A stretch of DNA of 64,000 nucleotides, from positions 1 to 64,000 of the forward strand of contig VGLJ01000008.1 in NCBI GenBank assembly GCA_016866775.1. The letters run 5' to 3'. Positions 40,425 through 48,763 of this stretch are shown piece after piece. The DNA is from Candidatus Rokuibacteriota bacterium (lineage in GTDB: Bacteria > Methylomirabilota > Methylomirabilia > Rokubacteriales > CSP1-6). Every line of letters starts with the position of its first letter. Position 1 is the first letter of the stretch. Under the pieces are notes generated by a model. That model did not search any database, had not been told where the DNA came from, and was given only the letters and a program-made list of their open reading frames with translations. Both the position numbers and the translations under genes were made by a program.

Positions 40425-41540
40425 GTGGACCTCGCGCTGACCGAATCCCAGGAGCTGCTGCGGAGCGCGGCGCGCACGTTCGTCGAGCGCGAGGCGCCGC
40501 GGCACACGATCGTGGCGCTGCAGAAACAGGGGTCGAGCCTCGTGCCGGATCTCTGGCGCAAGGCCTCGGACGCCGGGTGGCTCGGCATCCTCGTGCCGTC
40601 GGAGTACGGCGGCAGCGACAGCAGCCTGAGCGATGCCGCCGTCCTCCACGAAGAGCTCGGGCGCGGACCGCTGCCCGGCCCGTTCTTCAGCTCCGGCGTG
40701 CTCGGCGCGCTGACGGTGCTGGAAGCCGCGACGCCGGACCAGAAGCGCGCGATCCTGCCCGGCGTCGCGGGTGGCGAGACGATCGTGTCCGTCGCGCTCG
40801 CGGAGCCGAACGCGTCGTGGGGCCCGCAGGGCATCACGCTGCGCGCCCAGCGCACCAACGGCCGCTATCGGCTCGACGGGACCAAGCTGTTCGTGAGCGA
40901 CGCCAACGCGGCGACGTTCCTGATCGTCGCCGTGCGGACCGGCGATCGTCCCACGGACGTGAGCCTGCTGCTGGCCGATGCGCGTGCGCGCGGTGTGCAT
41001 GCCCGGCGGCTGCCCGGCTTCGTCTCGTGGCAATGCGAGGTCACGTTCGACGGCGCCGAAGCCGAGCTGCTCGGCGCGCGCGAGAACGAGGGCTGGGCCG
41101 CGCTCGAGCGCGCGCTGCTCCGCGCGTGGCCCGTCCTCTGCTCCTACATGGTGGGCGGCTGCCAGGCCGTGTTCGAGATGTCGGTCGCCCACAGCCAGGT
41201 GCGCGTGCAGTTCGGCGTGCCCATCGGAAAGTTCCAGCGCGTGCAGGACCACATCATCCGGCTCGTGAACCACCTCGACGCCGCGCGCTGGGCGACGGCC
41301 GAAGCGCTGTGGAAGCTCGACACCGGACGTCCGGCGGCCGCCGCCGTCCACATGGCGAAGGCGCTCAGCAGCGAAGGCTATCTCGAGGCGTGCAACGCCG
41401 CGCACGAGGTCCACGCGGGGCAGGGCAGCCTGATCGAGTACGGGCTCGTCGCGCACACGCAGATGTCGCGCACGCTCTTCACGTATCTCGGCGATCCGCG
41501 CTGGCACAAGCGGCGCATGGCGGACGCGCTCGAATGGTAG
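40425..41540 (+). CDS. Acyl-CoA dehydrogenase-like protein 2
   Basis: A 371-aa member of the acyl-CoA dehydrogenase family, shorter and more diverged than the gene at 38424, with which it may form an unlike-subunit enzyme as known for some steroid and cholesterol side-chain dehydrogenases. N-terminal helical part DLALTESQELLRSAARTFVERE, middle barrel with LAEPNASWGPQGITLRAQ, and C-terminal helices with RVQFGVPIGKFQRVQDHIIRL and HEVHAGQGSLIEYGLVAHTQM. GTG start. The last seven bases overlap the sulfatase gene. Confidence 0.88.
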   Translation: MDLALTESQELLRSAARTFVEREAPRHTIVALQKQGSSLVPDLWRKASDAGWLGILVPSEYGGSDSSLSDAAVLHEELGRGPLPGPFFSSGVLGALTVLEAATPDQKRAILPGVAGGETIVSVALAEPNASWGPQGITLRAQRTNGRYRLDGTKLFVSDANAATFLIVAVRTGDRPTDVSLLLADARARGVHARRLPGFVSWQCEVTFDGAEAELLGARENEGWAALERALLRAWPVLCSYMVGGCQAVFEMSVAHSQVRVQFGVPIGKFQRVQDHIIRLVNHLDAARWATAEALWKLDTGRPAAAAVHMAKALSSEGYLEACNAAHEVHAGQGSLIEYGLVAHTQMSRTLFTYLGDPRWHKRRMADALEW

Positions 41541-42850
41541 ACGGGGCGCGGCCGAGCTTCGTCTTCATCCTCGCCGACGACCTCGGCTACGCCGATCTCG
41601 GCTGCTACGGCGCGCGCGGCGCTTCACCGTCGCCCGTGCTCGATCGTCTCGCCACCGAAGGGCTGCGCTTCACCGACGGCTACGCGAACTCGCCGGTGTG
41701 CTCCCCCACGCGCTTCGCGCTGATCACGGGCCGCTGGCAGTACCGCCTCCGTGCCGGCAACGATGAGCCGATCGCCAGCCGTCATCGCGGCAGCCCGACG
41801 CTCGGCCTGCCGCCCGAGCACCCCACGCTGCCGTCGCTGCTGCGCGCGGCGGGCTACACGACAGCCCTCGCGGGCAAGTGGCACCTCGGGTTCGCGCCGC
41901 ACTTCGGCCCGCTCAAGAGCGGCTACATGGAATTCTTCGGGCCGCTGAGCGGCGGCGTCGACTACTTCACCCACAAGGACTCGGCCGGCGCGCACGATCT
42001 CTACGACGGCGACGCGGAGTCGCAGCGCACCGGGTACCTCACGGATCTCATCTCCGATCGCGCGGTCGACTTCATCCGCCGCCGGCAGGGCCAGGCGGAG
42101 CCGTTCCTGCTCTCGGTGCACTACACGGCGCCGCACTGGCCGTGGGAGACGCGCGCCGACGAGGCGGAGGCGCGAGCGATCAAGCGGATCGTGCACACCG
42201 ACGGCGGCTCCGTCGAGATCTATCGCACGATGATCCGCCACATGGACGAAGGGATCGGCCGCATCGTCGAGGCGTTGCGCGGGACCGGCGCCGAGCACAA
42301 CACGCTGGTCGTCTTCACGAGCGACAACGGCGGCGAGCGGTTCTCGGACACGTGGCCGCTCGTCGGCAAGAAGATGGATCTGCTCGAAGGCGGCATCCGC
42401 GTGCCGTACATCGTCCGGTGGCCCCACCGGGTGCGCGCGGGCGGCGTCACCACGCAGCACGCGATCACGATGGACTGGACCGCGACGTTCCTCGACGCGG
42501 CGGGCGTGGCGCCGCATCCCGACTATCCGCTGGACGGGACGAGCCTGCTGAACGTGCTCGAGCGTCCGGACCAGCCGTTCGCGCGCGAGCTCTACTGGCG
42601 CATGAAGTGGCGGAGCCAGAAGGCGATGCGCGACGGGACGTGGAAGTACCTCGCCACGGACGACGGCGAGTTCCTCTTCGATCTCTCGCGCGACCCGCGC
42701 GAGCGCGCGAACGTCGCCCGGCGCGAGCCGGACCGGCTCGTGGCGATGCGCGAGCGCTACGCGGCGTGGGAGAAGACGATTCCGCCGCTTCCGTCGGACG
42801 CCTCGTCCGTGATTCCGTACACTCGGGCCGACCTGGCGCATCCCTCCTGA
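41534..42850 (+). CDS. Type I sulfatase
   Basis: Formylglycine-dependent arylsulfatase of 438 aa. The maturation motif is C56-S-P-T-R60, followed by the helical ALITGRWQYR; calcium ligands appear in FILADDLGYADLG and VVFTSDNGG, and the histidine in AGKWHLG. No signal peptide is found, so a cytosolic enzyme acting on imported sulfate esters is suggested, unlike most secreted sulfatases. A formylglycine-generating enzyme is not encoded in the window. It overlaps the acyl-CoA dehydrogenase gene, so aryl or alkyl sulfates may feed the CoA route. Confidence 0.9.
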   Translation: MVDGARPSFVFILADDLGYADLGCYGARGASPSPVLDRLATEGLRFTDGYANSPVCSPTRFALITGRWQYRLRAGNDEPIASRHRGSPTLGLPPEHPTLPSLLRAAGYTTALAGKWHLGFAPHFGPLKSGYMEFFGPLSGGVDYFTHKDSAGAHDLYDGDAESQRTGYLTDLISDRAVDFIRRRQGQAEPFLLSVHYTAPHWPWETRADEAEARAIKRIVHTDGGSVEIYRTMIRHMDEGIGRIVEALRGTGAEHNTLVVFTSDNGGERFSDTWPLVGKKMDLLEGGIRVPYIVRWPHRVRAGGVTTQHAITMDWTATFLDAAGVAPHPDYPLDGTSLLNVLERPDQPFARELYWRMKWRSQKAMRDGTWKYLATDDGEFLFDLSRDPRERANVARREPDRLVAMRERYAAWEKTIPPLPSDASSVIPYTRADLAHPS

Positions 42851-42860
42851 AAGGGCAGAC

Positions 42861-44714
42861 ATGACGAACCAGTTGCCGAACGTGCACGAGACCGAGCATC
42901 ACGCCGCGGACCGGGCGACCTCGCGGCCCGTCGTCGCGGGCATGCAGGGCGTCGCCGCCTCCGGGCACCCGCTGGTGTCGATGGCGGCGATGCGGATGCT
43001 GCTCACCGGCGGCAACGCGGCGGACGCCGCGGCCGCGGCAGGATTCGCCGCCGCCGTCGTCGAGCCGACCGCGTCCTACACGCTCTGCGGCGAGTGCGTC
43101 GCGCTCGTGTACGACGCGCGGACGCGCGAGACCACGTCGGTGAGCGGCCAGGGCGTGGCGCCGGCGCTCGCGACCATCGGGTTCTTCCGCGGGCGCGGCT
43201 TCGATCGCATCCCGACCGGTCCGGGCGCCGACGCGCATCTGTCGTTCACGGTGCCGGGCGCGGTCGACGCGTACCTGACGCTGATCGAGACGTACGGGAC
43301 CCGGAGTGTCAGCGAGGTCCTCGCGCCCGCCGTGCACTACGCCGAGCGCGGCTTCCCGATGTACGAGTACATGCACCGGATGCTCGCGATTCCGGAGACG
43401 CGGAGCCAGTTCGACCTCTATCCGCCCGGCGGCCACGGCGTGTTCTATCCGGGCGGCCGCGTGCCGCGCGTGGGCGAGACGTTCGTGCAGCCCGCGCTCG
43501 CGGCGACGTTGAAGCGCCTCGTCGACGCGGACGCCGCCGCGCGCGGCCATCGCCGTGCGGGCATCGCCGCCGCGCGCGAGCGCTTCTATCGCGGCGACAT
43601 CGCGTCGACGATCGGCGCGTTCTCGGAGAAGCTCGGCGGCCTGTTGCGCGCTTCGGATCTCGCGGGCTATCGCACGCGCCTCGAGCCTCCCGCGCGCACG
43701 ACCTTCCAGGGCCGGGAAATCATCGGCCAGGGCGCGTTCACGCAAGGCCCCGTGCTGATGCAAGCCCTCGGCATGCTGTCGACGTTCGATCTCCGCTCGT
43801 TCGGCCACAACTCCGCCCGGTACATCCACGTGGTGAGCGAGGCGCTCAAGCTCGCGTTCGCGGATCGCGAGCGTTACTACGGCGACGTCCCCTCGGTCCC
43901 GATGACCGCACTGCTCGATCCGACCTACTTGCGCGCGCGCGCGTCTCTGATCCGAATGGATCACGCGATGCCTGAAGCCCCCAGCGCGGGAGTGTTGAGT
44001 GGGTCGTCGGGGTCCCCGGGGTCGCGGGGGTGGGGCGCCGAGGACCGGAGCGGAAGGGCCCCACTGGGGGATGGGTGGAGCGAGGACCGCAGGCGCCCCG
44101 CCCCCGCGACCCCGGGGACCCCGACGACCCACACGGACGGGACGACGCACATCGCGGCCATCGACCGCGACGGCATGATGGTCGCGCTCACGCCGAGCGG
44201 CGGCGTCTTCAGGAAGTCCGCGTTCTCGCCGGAGCTCGGCTGCACGCTGAGCACGCGCAGCGAGATGTTCGTTCTCGAAGAGGGCCATCCGAACGGGCTC
44301 ATGCCCGGCAAGCGCCCGCGCACGACGCTCGTCAATTACCTCGTCTGCGAGAACGGCGTGCCGGTGATGACGATCGGCTGCCCGGGCGGCGACGATCAGT
44401 CGCAAGCGGATCTCCAGCTCCTCCTCAACGTGCTGGTGTGGGGCATGAACCCGCAGCAGGCGGTGGAAGCGCCCCGCTTCTCGACGCAGACGCTGGTGAA
44501 CTCGTTCTGGCCGCGCGTGTATCACCCCGGCCAGCTCAACGTCGAGGCCGGCATTCCGGAGCGCACGCGCACCGAGCTGCGCGCGCTCGGCCACACGGTC
44601 ACGGAGATCGGCGCGTGCGGCATCGGCGCGATCGTGACCCGCCGCGATCCGGAGACCGGCGTGCTGTCCGCGGGCGCCGACCCGCGCCGCCCGACGTACG
44701 CCCTCGCCTGGTAG
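42861..44714 (+). CDS. ggt: Gamma-glutamyltransferase with palindromic insertion
   Basis: A 617-aa Ntn-hydrolase precursor of the gamma-glutamyltransferase family. The autocatalytic nucleophile is T428 in TDGTTHIAAIDRDG; other features are NAADAAAAAGFAAAVVEPT near the N-terminus and CPGGDDQSQADLQLLLNV near the C-terminus, where the glutamate-binding Gly-Gly lies. Residues about 380-424 are encoded by palindromic element C, which ends three codons before T428, so after self-cleavage the inserted peptide would be the tail of the large subunit. No signal peptide, unlike classical periplasmic enzymes. Confidence 0.9.
   Translation: MTNQLPNVHETEHHAADRATSRPVVAGMQGVAASGHPLVSMAAMRMLLTGGNAADAAAAAGFAAAVVEPTASYTLCGECVALVYDARTRETTSVSGQGVAPALATIGFFRGRGFDRIPTGPGADAHLSFTVPGAVDAYLTLIETYGTRSVSEVLAPAVHYAERGFPMYEYMHRMLAIPETRSQFDLYPPGGHGVFYPGGRVPRVGETFVQPALAATLKRLVDADAAARGHRRAGIAAARERFYRGDIASTIGAFSEKLGGLLRASDLAGYRTRLEPPARTTFQGREIIGQGAFTQGPVLMQALGMLSTFDLRSFGHNSARYIHVVSEALKLAFADRERYYGDVPSVPMTALLDPTYLRARASLIRMDHAMPEAPSAGVLSGSSGSPGSRGWGAEDRSGRAPLGDGWSEDRRRPAPATPGTPTTHTDGTTHIAAIDRDGMMVALTPSGGVFRKSAFSPELGCTLSTRSEMFVLEEGHPNGLMPGKRPRTTLVNYLVCENGVPVMTIGCPGGDDQSQADLQLLLNVLVWGMNPQQAVEAPRFSTQTLVNSFWPRVYHPGQLNVEAGIPERTRTELRALGHTVTEIGACGIGAIVTRRDPETGVLSAGADPRRPTYALAW
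43999..44132. repeat. Palindromic element C (41-bp arms), in frame in ggt
   Basis: Arms 43999-44039 and 44092-44132 pair over 41 bp with one G/T mismatch; 52 bases lie between. Left arm G-rich, right arm C-rich, as in elements A and B. It is translated as a Ser/Gly/Pro/Arg-rich stretch (LSGSSGSPGSRGWGAED... PATPGTPTTH) with no stop. The site is the flexible segment just before the self-cleavage point, where family members vary in length. Confidence 0.87.
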
Positions 44715-44725
44715 CCGCCGCCGTG

Positions 44726-45635
44726 ATGCGGACGGCCATCGTCGCCGGCGCGCTGGGCCTTCTGGCGCTCGCGGCGGTGGTCGTCGCCGCGCCGGATGAG
44801 CCACCGTGTACGGCCGCGCCGCGCGGGACGATCGAGACCGCGGGCGGCGCGGAAGACATCGTGACGCTCGCGCTCGGCGACGGGCGCGTGAGGTTGTTCT
44901 TCCGCGACGCGGGCCGGATCAGCTTCGCGGACCTGCGCACGGCGGACGATCCCGCACCGACCGCCGCGCTCGCGTGGCGTCCGCGCGACGTCGACTTCGA
45001 GCCGCTCGGTCTGTCGCTCGTCACGGGACCACACCCGGGCTCCGGCACGCTCTACGTCGTCGATCGCGTGACGCCCGCGCGGATCTGGCGCCTGCCGACC
45101 GTCGACGGGCGGATCGGCGAGGTGACGGAGCCGTGGGCGAAGAGCCTGGGCGACGTCCGTCCCAATGACGTCCAGGCCGCCGGCGATGACGCCTACGTCA
45201 CGCATCTCGATGCGATGGCGAAGCTCCCCGGCCGGCCGGTCCCGTGGCACGGCGTGGTGCGCGTCCGTGCCGGCGGCGCGCTCGAGCCGTACGCGGAGGG
45301 ACTCCGGGGCGCCAACGGGATCGTCGAGCTCGACGCGCAGCGATTGCTCGTGTCGGACTACTGGAACCGGCGCCTGCGATTCGTCGCCAAGGATCCGAGC
45401 GCCGCGCCGCCCGCTCGCGTTCTTCAACGTGCTGCTGCCGTTCGTGCCGTCGCCGTCCGCCGTGTTGTCGATCGACGTCAGCCAGCTCGGGGACGACGCG
45501 AGCCCCACGCCGCTCTGGGAGGGCGGCCTGTTCGATGGACGGTCGGTGTCCGTGGCCGTCCCGGTGCCCGGCGGGCTCGCGCTGGGACAGGTTCGCGCGA
45601 AGGGCGTGCTCGTCGTACGATGCGCGGCACCATGA
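44726..45635 (+). pseudogene. Exported SMP-30/arylesterase-like propeller, frameshifted
   Basis: The first frame has a signal peptide (MRTAIVAGALGLLALAAVVVAAP) and beta-propeller blades (TLYVVDRVTPARIWRL, VRPNDVQAAGDDAYVTH, GANGIVELDAQRLLVSDYWNRRLRFV) like paraoxonase/SMP-30 lactonases. At about 45405-45418 the homology moves to another frame: FFNVLLPFVPSPSAVLSIDVSQLGDDASPTPLWEGG and on to the stop at 45635. One extra base, probably in the CCC of a GC-rich run, explains it. The second frame ends in ATGA with the following gene, which supports it as the true end. Confidence 0.72.
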
Positions 45636-46786
45636 AGATCACCGGCGTCACCCCGTTCCTCGCGGATCTCGGCGGCAACAAGAACCTGCTGTTCGTCAAG
45701 GTCACGACCGACGGCGGGCCCCACGGCTGGGGCGAGTGCTACACGCAGACCGACCGCGACCGGAGCGTGGTCGCGCACGTCGAGGCGCTCGGCCGCTACG
45801 CGGTCGGACGCGACGCCGCGGACATCACGCACTTCGTGCACATGGCCTATCACGACTTCGCGAGCAAGCGCGGGGCGATGGACTTCTGGAGCGCGGTGAG
45901 CGGCATCGAGCTGGCGCTGTGGGACATCGCGGGCAAGCGCCACGGCGTGCCGGTGCACGAGCTGCTCGGCGGGCGCTGCCGCGACCGTGTACGCGTCTAC
46001 GCGAACGGCTGGTATTTCGGCGGCGACAAGACGCCGGCCGGCTACGCCGCGAAGGCGAAGGCCACGGTGGCGCGCGGCTTCACCGCGCTGAAGTTCGATC
46101 CGTTCCCGGGGCCGTGGCGCACGCACATCGCGCGCGACGTGGAAGAGCAGGCGATCGCCACCGTCGCCGCCGTCCGCGACGCCGTCGGGCCGGACGTCGA
46201 CCTGCTGATCGAGGTGCATCGCCGGCTGGCGCCCATGCACGCGATCCGCATCGCGCGCGCGATCGAGCGCTACCGGCCGTTCTGGTTCGAGGAGCCGGTG
46301 TCGTCGACCAACCTCGAAGCGCTGGCCGAGTGCCGGCGCCAGATCGCGATCCCGATCGTCACGGGCGAGGAGCTCTACACGCGCGCGGAGTTCCGGCGGG
46401 TGTTCGAGCTGCGCGCCGCGGATATCATCAACCCCGACGTGTGCAACTGCGGCGGCATCCTCGAGCTGCGCGCGATCGCCCAGATGGCCGAGCCGTCGTT
46501 CGTCACCGTGTCGCCGCACAACTTCAACAGCACCACCGTCGGGCTCGCCGCCACCCTGCAGGTCGCGGCGGCGATCCCGAACTTCCTCATCACCGAGTAC
46601 TTCGTGAACTTCGAGGCGCGCGGGCGGGAGATCGCGCGGCCCGGCTTCGTGGTGCAGGATGGGTACATCGCGGTGCCGCGGGACCCCGGGCTCGGCGTCG
46701 AGATCGACGAAGCGGCGCTCGCGCGCTCCCCCGCGCCCGAGCGTCCGGCGCGTGCATTATTCGGCCCGGGCGACGAAGGTCCGTAG
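45632..46786 (+). CDS. Mandelate racemase/enolase-superfamily enzyme
   Basis: A 384-aa enolase-superfamily enzyme, probably a sugar-acid dehydratase or racemase. N-terminal cap domain (about 1-115) then barrel. Catalytic Lys region GFTALKFDPFPGP, metal-ligand strands LLIEVHRRL, FWFEEPVSSTN and IVTGEELYTR, and the general-base His in VSPHNFNS, which is the arrangement of galactonate/mannonate dehydratase-like members. The substrate cannot be named. ATG 45632 overlaps the stop of the propeller pseudogene; ATG 45620 is not in a coupled position. Confidence 0.9.
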   Translation: MKITGVTPFLADLGGNKNLLFVKVTTDGGPHGWGECYTQTDRDRSVVAHVEALGRYAVGRDAADITHFVHMAYHDFASKRGAMDFWSAVSGIELALWDIAGKRHGVPVHELLGGRCRDRVRVYANGWYFGGDKTPAGYAAKAKATVARGFTALKFDPFPGPWRTHIARDVEEQAIATVAAVRDAVGPDVDLLIEVHRRLAPMHAIRIARAIERYRPFWFEEPVSSTNLEALAECRRQIAIPIVTGEELYTRAEFRRVFELRAADIINPDVCNCGGILELRAIAQMAEPSFVTVSPHNFNSTTVGLAATLQVAAAIPNFLITEYFVNFEARGREIARPGFVVQDGYIAVPRDPGLGVEIDEAALARSPAPERPARALFGPGDEGP

Positions 46787-46795
46787 GAGGGACGC

Positions 46796-47767
46796 ATGGC
46801 GGTTGCGACGATGATCCCGGTGATCGACTTCGGGCGATGTTTCGCGGGCGCGCCGGGCGCGCTCGAGGCGACGGCGGCCGTGCTGCGCGCCACGCTGGAG
46901 CACGTCGGGTTCTTCGTCATGGTCAACCACGGCGTGCCGCAGGCGCTCATCGACCGGACGTTCGCCGAGGCGCGGCGGTTCCACGACCAGCCGATGGACG
47001 CGAAGCTCGCGCTCAAGATGAACGAGCACAACAACGGCTACATGACGCTGGGCCGGTACGCGGTGTGGACGTCGGAGGTCAACGCCAACGACAAGCCCGA
47101 CCTCAACGAGGCGTTCTTCTCGCGTCGCGAGCGGAGGCCCGACGATCCGATGCTCCGACGCCGCTTCGCCGGGCCCAACCTGTGGCCCGACGGTCTGCCG
47201 GGGTTCCGGGACGCGGTCCTCACGTATTGCGACGCGATGGACGCGCTGAGCGCGCGCGCGCTGCGGGTCGTCGCGGTCGCGCTCGAGCTGCCGCCGACCA
47301 CGTTCGACCGCGCGTTCGCCGACAGCCAGTTCACGTTCCGCATGACGCACTATCCCCCGGTCGCCGCGGAGCCGAACCAGTTCGGGATCGCCCCGCACAC
47401 GGACGCGAACTTCCTCACGTTCCTGGCGCAGAGCGACGTGCCCGGGCTCCAGGTGCGGACGCCGGCAGGCGACTGGGTGGACGTGCCGTACGTGCCCGGG
47501 TCGTACGCGGTGAACACCGGCGACATGATGGTTCGCTGGACGAACGGCCGCTTCAAGTCGACGCCGCATCGCGCGCTGCCGCCGGTGGGCCGCCACCGCT
47601 ACGCGATCCCGTTCTTCCTCGGCCCGCACATGGACACGGTGATCGCGTGCCTGCCGACGTGTGAGAGCGCGGAGAACCCGCCGCGGTTCGAGCCCATCAC
47701 GTACGAGGCCTATCTCACGTGGTGGTACGAGAAGAACTACGACTTCGCCGTGCAGAAGGACGCGTAA
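46796..47767 (+). CDS. 2OG-Fe(II) oxygenase, isopenicillin N synthase family
   Basis: A 323-aa non-heme iron oxygenase. N-terminal helical DIOX_N domain (IPVIDFGRCFAG... HVGFFVMVNHGVPQALID), then the jelly roll with the iron triad His-x-Asp in IAPHTDANFLTFL and the distal His in STPHRALPP; the 2-oxoglutarate-binding RxS motif would be RHRYAIPFF, so R-x-A/P instead of R-x-S. It hydroxylates or oxidises a small molecule, unknown. GGAGG precedes the ATG ten bases after the previous gene. A strong hairpin follows. Confidence 0.9.
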   Translation: MAVATMIPVIDFGRCFAGAPGALEATAAVLRATLEHVGFFVMVNHGVPQALIDRTFAEARRFHDQPMDAKLALKMNEHNNGYMTLGRYAVWTSEVNANDKPDLNEAFFSRRERRPDDPMLRRRFAGPNLWPDGLPGFRDAVLTYCDAMDALSARALRVVAVALELPPTTFDRAFADSQFTFRMTHYPPVAAEPNQFGIAPHTDANFLTFLAQSDVPGLQVRTPAGDWVDVPYVPGSYAVNTGDMMVRWTNGRFKSTPHRALPPVGRHRYAIPFFLGPHMDTVIACLPTCESAENPPRFEPITYEAYLTWWYEKNYDFAVQKDA

Positions 47768-47773
47768 CGGGCA

Positions 47774-47800
47774 CGCGTGGCCGGCCGCGCCGGCCACGCG
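47774..47800 (+). terminator. Strong stem-loop after the oxygenase gene
   Basis: CGCGTGGCCGGC-cgc-GCCGGCCACGCG is a perfect 12-bp stem with a three-base loop, starting seven bases after the stop codon. No T-run follows, as is common in GC-rich genomes. It probably ends or trims the message of the long operon. Confidence 0.6.
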
Positions 47801-47938
47801 ACGAACACCGCCGCGAGCATCGAACCTCGCATCATGCTCTGCCCCTTTCCCGAGGGACTCCACCCTCGGGTCCTCCTGCGAGGCGGCCGCGTGTGCGGAT
47901 TTTTCAATTACACTCTGTGAGCCGTCGGGGAGGACGTC
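47801..47938 (+). promoter_or_regulatory. Leader region with second hairpin before the lyase gene
   Basis: CCCGAGGG-actcca-CCCTCGGG (47849-47870) is a perfect 8-bp stem with a six-base loop. Further on comes an AT-rich patch GGATTTTTCAATTACACT with TACACT (47909-47914) as a possible -10 and no good -35. GGGGAGG before ATG 47939 is the ribosome site. The hairpin could be part of the terminator region or an operator. Confidence 0.4.
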
Positions 47939-48763
47939 ATGGGAGGAGATCAGAGCGAGAAGGCCGCGCGGTTCCGCGCGCTGCATCAGGCTCCGGGCGC
48001 GTTCCTGATCGCGAACGCGTGGGACGGAGGCTCCGCGCGCATCCTCGCGGGGCTCGGCTTCCAGGCGATCGCCACGTCGAGCGGCGCGCAGGCCGGCACG
48101 CTCGGCAAGCGCGACGGCGCCGTCTCGCGCGACGAAGCGCTCGCGCACTGCCGCGTGATCGTCGACGCGACGGACCTTCCGGTCTCCGCCGACCTCGAGC
48201 GCGGCTTCGGCGACACGCCGGAGATCGTGGCGGAGACGATCCGGCGGGCGGCCGCGATCGGGCTCGTCGGCGCGTCGATCGAGGACGCGAAGGCCGAGCG
48301 CGGCGCCGGCGTCTACGACATCGGCCTCGCCACCGAGCGCGTCACCGCGGCGGTGGAAGCGGCGCGCGCGTCGGGCGTGGCGTTCGTGCTCACCGGGCGC
48401 GCCGAAGGGCTCCTGCGCGGGAGCAAGGACGTCGACGACATCATCAAGCGCCTGCAGGCGTATGAAAAAGCCGGCGCCGACGTGCTCATGGCCCCCGGCC
48501 TTCCCGATCTCGCGTCGGTGCGCGCGGTCTGCAGCGCGGTGACGAAGCCCTTCAACTTCATGGTCGGCATCCCGGGCAAGTCGTTCAGCGTCGCCGAGCT
48601 CCAGGCTGCCGGCGTGAAGCGCATCAGTCTCGCGACGTCGCTCTACAAGGCCGCGATCACCGGCATGATCGACGCCGCGCGCGAGGCGAAGGACAAGGGG
48701 ACATTCGGCTACCTCGACCGCTCGATCCCGACGCAGGACTTCAACGCCTTCATGCGAGGGTGA
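47939..48763 (+). CDS. Isocitrate lyase/PEP mutase-family lyase
   Basis: A 274-aa TIM-barrel enzyme of the PEP mutase/2-methylisocitrate lyase superfamily, close to oxaloacetate decarboxylase or carboxyvinyl-carboxyphosphonate mutase-like members. Mg2+ and substrate residues occur in IANAWDGGSARI, LPVSADLERGFG and SIEDAKAERG; the cysteine loop KxxGH/KRCGH of true isocitrate lyases is missing. It probably splits or decarboxylates a 2-oxo acid. Four-base overlap with the CoA transferase gene that follows. Confidence 0.88.
   Translation: MGGDQSEKAARFRALHQAPGAFLIANAWDGGSARILAGLGFQAIATSSGAQAGTLGKRDGAVSRDEALAHCRVIVDATDLPVSADLERGFGDTPEIVAETIRRAAAIGLVGASIEDAKAERGAGVYDIGLATERVTAAVEAARASGVAFVLTGRAEGLLRGSKDVDDIIKRLQAYEKAGADVLMAPGLPDLASVRAVCSAVTKPFNFMVGIPGKSFSVAELQAAGVKRISLATSLYKAAITGMIDAAREAKDKGTFGYLDRSIPTQDFNAFMRG

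Noticed and set aside
42465-44804. 779-aa minus-strand ORF opposite sulfatase and GGT
   Set aside because: No recognisable motif; the plus-strand genes show catalytic motifs throughout.
44030-46786. 918-aa plus-strand ORF seeming to fuse a propeller to an enolase-superfamily enzyme
   Set aside because: The fused part is produced by a frameshift in the propeller gene; the enolase-like gene has its own ATG in an ATGA overlap with the true propeller end.
47899-47914. Shared AT-rich motif ATTTTTC-AAT before the lyase gene and before the VOC gene (32533)
   Set aside because: The match is short and imperfect, and AT-rich patches are expected at promoters in such a GC-rich genome.
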